22,137 nt of DNA from Spirogloea muscicola (Eukaryota; Streptophyta; Zygnematophyceae; Spirogloeales; Spirogloeaceae), in NCBI GenBank assembly GCA_009602725.1, contig WELB01000058.1:690465-712601 (forward strand). Reading direction: 5' to 3'. This document shows, piece by piece, positions 18,501-22,137 of this stretch. The first letter of the stretch is position 1; each line of letters begins with the position of its first letter. The translations under genes were made by a program, and so were the position numbers. The notes beneath the pieces were generated by a model that worked only from the letters and a program-made list of their open reading frames with translations, did no database searches and was not told the DNA's origin.

Positions 18501-21500
18501 AGGCCACAAGCATGGTCAATACTCCATGGTGACTGCTCCCAAGTGCAGCTGTCAGTGCCAAAACTCTAATTGCTGTCGAGCCAGATTGGTAAAGACTGGG
18601 AGTCTATGTTGAGTTGAGCTGGAAATACTCACCCCACACCATTCTTCTCCACCTCAAGAAGGAGAGCAAACTGCGCTGCTTCACTTGTAGGCACCAACTT
18701 GAGAGGGAGCAAGAACTGCATATACATAGCACGTGAGCATGTGAGTGTCACAATCAGCAGTCTGCTGTGACCACTAGGAAAACAAAGGGTGTACGTGCTC
18801 CACACAAGAGGTCGCCTTGCCATTCACAATGTCAGATGCTGCTCCTATGCATAGCGCGACAGATGCTATTGGACAAAGACAAGAATGCCTTGCCAGTACT
18901 GGGCACATGAGAGCTACTCCCCTAGCTCTGCATCCTGCATGCTGCCTACATTTACCTGGAGACACTCAGCAGCAGCCTCTTGTCGGCTAGATGCTAGCCA
19001 GCATGGTACTGCAGTCAGTGGGTTGTTGACAAGCAGAGGTGGTAGCCTGTGTAGGGCAGAAATAAGTGCCTGGAAACAGGAGAAATCTGGTGACGTTACT
19101 ACCAAAGTCACCTCCTCATTTAGTCAGGCATGTAATGTATCAAGCAGCACAGCATTGGTCGAGCCAAGTGCAAATGCCGCGAAGACTGTCAAGAAGTAAG
19201 TGACCATAGTTCTGAATGTGGAACAGCCTTGGTTGAGCGTTTGACCTCTGGAGACAAGCAGCCACTCTTGCATTCATCTGGCATTGCTTCAAATACCTGT
19301 GGGTACCACAATCAAGAGCGTCTTCAATGAGTCGATGAAGCTGAATGCTCAGCAGGTCACAAGCGAGACAGCATTGTAGCACAAGTACATCCGAAGCACC
19401 TTGCAGAGAACACCACTTAAGAGGGGCATTACCTGAGCCTCAATGGGTATTCCCCTGCCAGGTGCGGGTGTGTAGACCAGGTCTGACAGTGCCTGGTAAT
19501 ATGACACCTGGGGACAAAGCAGATACTTTCTTTTGAAACGTGGTGCTGGTAGAGAGCCAGCATAGACTGCAGGCAGCAACATACCATGTCATGCATCTTT
19601 GGCTTCACGAGCAGCACATAGCTCTGTTGCAATTCAGCACCAGCTTTTGGCTTCCACCAGCTTCCAAGTCAGACATTATCATGCATGTATCTACTGTTAT
19701 GATGGGAGAATCACTAAACCGTCCTTACAAGTGCAGTTCCAGGAGGACAATGTACATAGCTGACCTAAGTATTACTGGTCACCTTCTCAGGGATGTCTAT
19801 GCAAGCCCCAATAGCATTCCAAGGCTGATCAGGATCTTGAAGATCACGTGCAACCAGATAGCGATGCCAATGCCACGGTTGACAGGGATGCCCAGAATAC
19901 TGCCTCCATTGTATGCAGCAAAAGGAGGATGCACAACGAGATCAACCCCAGAGCACCGCAACATGTGCACCCACAGCTCCACTTACACAAGGAAGTGTGC
20001 ATCTCGAGTGACACTTGGACAATGCTTTTCATCCGAGATTGTGCAGTGAATTGCTTTGGCATTGGTACTTGCCTCCAGCATGACGAAAAGGGCTTCCTCC
20101 TTGCCGCGTGAAAGAAGACCAGCATGGAAACAGGCCCACCGGGGCGCTCCATCTGGACCAAAGGTCTGCGTAACCTTGCCTTGGTCCATCTGAATGCACA
20201 AGCACAGCAGTCACCAATTTATTGCGCTGGTCGACGCAGGAAGCACAATGTTGCGGCTTGCAGACTCTGATACCTCTGAGAACAATTGCAACAATCTGCA
20301 CGCTGTCAGCTTATCAGGTCACATCCATTGACCAATCAGATGCTATTCAGATGCTTCGCCTGAAGCATAGCAAGCTTGGTCTAGGTCGACTTGCAATACT
20401 GCGCATTTACATGGAGACATGTGACGTGTAACCAGAGCCGGGAAGAGGCAAGCCATAGCTTGGAGTATTTGGCAGATTGAGAGCACTCACTGCTCTGAGG
20501 AAGTGGCTGCTAAGGTACTGACGCAGGCACCCATAGCGGCAAGTGCAGTCTTCGTCTGGGGCAGAGCTGACGCAGGGGTCATTGTCATTGACCTCCTTTG
20601 CAGGATGATTGTCATTTGCAGGATGATTGCAAGTCAGCACATGCCTTCTAAGTGACCAGTCCTCCTCCTGTAGTTGCCACGGCAGAACCAGTAGAATGGC
20701 TCTCAGACAGAGCGGCACCAACGGACAGGGTCTTAGCCAGAAGGCTGCATCCATGAGCCCTACTTCATGCCTCATCTGACCTGCTTTCTGCCGGGCTCTG
20801 CCACTTTGGTGCATTGCAGCTCTTTCTGTCTATAATTAGTTGCCAGTCTCTTGCCCGGTGACAGGGACGATGAGTCGACATGTCTTGCAGACTTGCAAAC
20901 ATGAGGATCCTGCGGGACAAGGGGGCATGTTGGATTCCCCACCCATGTAGAGGGCCATACCTGGGCTGTGCTAGCAAGCACCTCCAAAGTGTAAAGGCAC
21001 GCGCTCGATGACACTGCCAAGCAGTTGGCAATGCTCCTAGCTTCTTCTGCACTCAGACCACTGTAAGCAAAGCAAGTGGCCATCAGAAGAGCAGGCGTGC
21101 GACCCGATGGGACCTTCGATTCGTCTGTCATCCTCACTCGGTTCAAAGCCCGTTATCAGGAGTGCCACAAGAGGGCGACAGGCACTACCGCCCCTCTATC
21201 AAGCGCGACCCCTCCCACCACAAAGCTGACTGCTCAGTTGAAGGTCTCTGTCTACCAAGCTGCAACTCCCGGCACTGCTGATCCGACAATACAGCTGTCC
21301 AGAGGCCGATGGCAGCTGCTACAGCTGTCACGGTCACCCATGCTGCTTCGGCCTGGGTACATTGGCTTGTCAGCCAGCTGTCGAGGCTGGCAATGGAGGG
21401 GTCGTAGTGGTGCCGTACTGGCAAAAGAAGGTGCAGTCTGATAGCTCGGTCCCGCAGCATTCAGTTAGAAAGCAATGGGCTCTTGCAGTGCCATGCCATG

Positions 21501-22137
21501 CCATGCTGGCTGGCGATCAGGAAGGGCTTGCTTTCCGTCATCACCATTGCCTCGCGGCGATGAGCCTCGGCCGCGTGCAGCGCCCCCAGTCGGCCTCGGT
21601 AGCCGCGTAGCCCCGTGCCTGCGCTCCGAAAGGCAGCTGGGTATAGCAGATTAGCAACGCATTCACTCGTGCCATGAAGACCGCCCCGGAAGCAGTCACC
21701 AACGTCGCCACCGGAGCTGGGGCATGCCCATGTGCAAAGGGCAAATGTGCCTTCTCTTGAGGTTGGAGCTCTCATGGGGGGGCCGGAAGACGGAGATGGG
21801 CGAGGTTCGAGCACAAGCGGCTCCAGATCAGTGCTAACGAGGAGCATCGTCTGGTCGGGAAACGGACGGAGGGCGTGCCTCGCCCGAGCTGCGGCGACCC
21901 CGACCGCCGACGAGCGGACGGCCAAGGCCAGTTTCAGGGCCAGCACGGCGCGGCCGCGGCCAGCCGCCGGAAGGGCTGGCGGGGCCACTGACCAGCTCGC
22001 ACGAGTCGCAGGCGTCGCGGAAGTAGGCGAAGGAGAAGAGGTCCCGGTGGCGGCCGGGGTCCCACCCCGCCAGCGCCCGGCCCGCCGGCGGACCCGGCGG
22101 CGGCGCCGCCGCCGGCTCGTCGGAAGGAGAGCCAGCG
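15162..22137 (-). CDS. Gene B: paralog of gene A (5' end outside the window)
   Basis: On the minus strand the exons are 22137(partial)-21993, 21060-20961, 20667-20491, 20189-20073, 19899-19783, 19507-19433, 19296-19246, 19069-18956, 18715-18633, 18491-17465, 17119-17080, 16872-16494, 16173-16129, 15917-15733 and 15568-15162. Every junction keeps phase with an AG acceptor and GT donor, except GC at 20071-20072. As in gene A, one exon between the first and second is unresolved. Nine exons have exactly the same length as in gene A, and the others differ by multiples of three. Coding is conserved while introns are not alignable by eye. The product has the same layout: Cys/Trp-rich N-terminal half, Ser-rich linker, conserved C-terminal block and zinc ribbon. 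Gene B keeps an uninterrupted terminus and so looks the more intact copy. The function is unknown. Confidence 0.82.
15733..17119 (-). CDS. Gene B conserved C-terminal block (four exons)
   Basis: In order of transcription, 17119-17080 encodes LVHSNQMDQYKDK and 16872-16494 has a variable Ser/Gly-rich part that ends YIDFTPADDACPKINISQLP. Then 16173-16129 encodes FVTDFLAGDTHSGE, and 15917-15733 encodes AEQHAEQCFGRYGL, NHPGKWFCIVEFSYW and GEQIRFQNFY. Phases and, for three of the four, exact lengths match gene A. The conserved run across the 45 bp micro-exon confirms that it is coding. Confidence 0.83.
17465..18491 (-). CDS. Gene B large linker exon
   Basis: This 1,027 bp exon (30 bp longer than in gene A) starts YRGGRVVLLEDAYNGARLIM with PVHQPWLAR and ends MLDDLDMPIE before a GTGAGG donor. 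In between it is rich in Ser, His, Gly and Pro, with conserved islands such as SSSGAALEASLRLHPFFSRK and SCRASQ. The open frame continues into the intron down to 17312; gene A has a donor at the same codon, so that extension is not coding. Confidence 0.82.
18633..21060 (-). CDS. Gene B exons of the conserved N-terminal half
   Basis: Eight exons carry the same landmarks as gene A: SGLSAEEARS, EEDWSL, CRYGCLRQYLSS, WACFHAGLLSRGKEEAL, QPWHWHRYL with DQPWNA, DLVYTPAPGRGIPIE, a short FEAMPDE-x-K exon, LLVNNPLTAVPCWLAS and FALLLEVE. The exon at 20667-20491 is 24 bp longer than its partner because of a local repeat (NHPAND, NHPAKEVND) between the first Cys/His pair and the CVSS segment. Possible zinc ligands are therefore conserved but spaced differently. 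Confidence 0.82.
20071..20072 (-). other. GC splice donor of gene B
   Basis: On the minus strand the exon ends CTGGAG and continues GCAAGTACC, a textbook GC donor (GCAAGT). Gene A has GC at the matching place (2284). Using it gives a 117 bp exon in both genes. Confidence 0.65.
21061..21992 (-). other. Gene B first intron region with an unresolved exon
   Basis: The phase mismatch between the exon ending at 21993 and the one starting at 21060 demands an exon of length 3n+2 here. A minus-strand open frame at 21185-21460 contains a hydrophobic run (WVTVTAVAAAIGLW) that might be part of it, but no clear counterpart was found in gene A. Confidence 0.4.
21993..22137 (-). CDS. Gene B exon 1, partial
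   Basis: The exon runs off the right edge without a start codon. Its end reads AGWDPGRHRDLFSFAYFRDA, then CDSCEL, directly before a GTCAGTGG donor, matching gene A exon 1. Upstream it is Ala/Gly/Pro-rich and extremely GC-rich, like the start of gene A. Confidence 0.78.

Noticed and set aside
21185-21460. Possible transmembrane exon in the gene B first intron
   Set aside because: A hydrophobic Ala/Val run is present, but gene A offers no convincing counterpart and the phase could not be tested. Kept only as a remark.

Overview
The window looks like nuclear DNA of a unicellular, probably algal eukaryote. Genes are split by many short introns (about 140-430 bp, GT-AG plus one conserved GC-AG site). 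First exons are very GC-rich, and there are decayed non-LTR retrotransposon (LINE) pieces. I saw no bacterial operon signals, tRNA, rRNA or CRISPR. A green alga is my best guess, but nothing in the sequence proves the lineage.

Two related genes point at each other from the two ends. Gene A lies on the + strand (59 to about 7400). Gene B lies on the - strand, enters from the right edge and stops at 15162. Aligned by hand, they share at least 15 exons in the same order and phase. Most exons are identical in length (100, 117, 117, 51, 114, 83, 40, 45 and 185 bp), while introns show no obvious similarity. This is an old inverted (tail-to-tail) duplication. Both encode a large protein of roughly 1,050 residues: a Cys/His/Trp-rich N-terminal half, a 330-340 residue Ser/Pro/His-rich linker in one long exon, a conserved C-terminal block, and a four-cysteine zinc ribbon in the last exon. 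I do not recognise the family with confidence. A weak resemblance to the C-terminal region of SARA/endofin (DUF3480) is noted only as a hypothesis.

The 7.7 kb between the genes holds no convincing host gene. From about 8.6 to 12.8 kb it is packed with the 3' ends of LINE elements on both strands. At least nine pieces carry all or part of one protein tail that ends in SDL-x-LL-x-RGY and a stop. Several are followed by a related 3' UTR with a short GGGCTGG...CCAGCCC stem-loop. The loop motif recurs about 14 times up to 13.3 kb. The layout, with 5'-truncated copies nested in and beside each other in head-to-tail and head-to-head order, recalls the Zepp-type LINE clusters described in Chlorella and Coccomyxa, though membership of that family is not shown here. 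The flanks (7.4-8.6 and 13.4-15.0 kb) hold nothing I can name.

Two small events mark the gene ends. Gene A has a one-base deletion in its last exon relative to B, which replaces the conserved terminus with a longer unrelated tail. Gene B's final codons, stop and start of the 3' UTR are duplicated in tandem (112 bp period).
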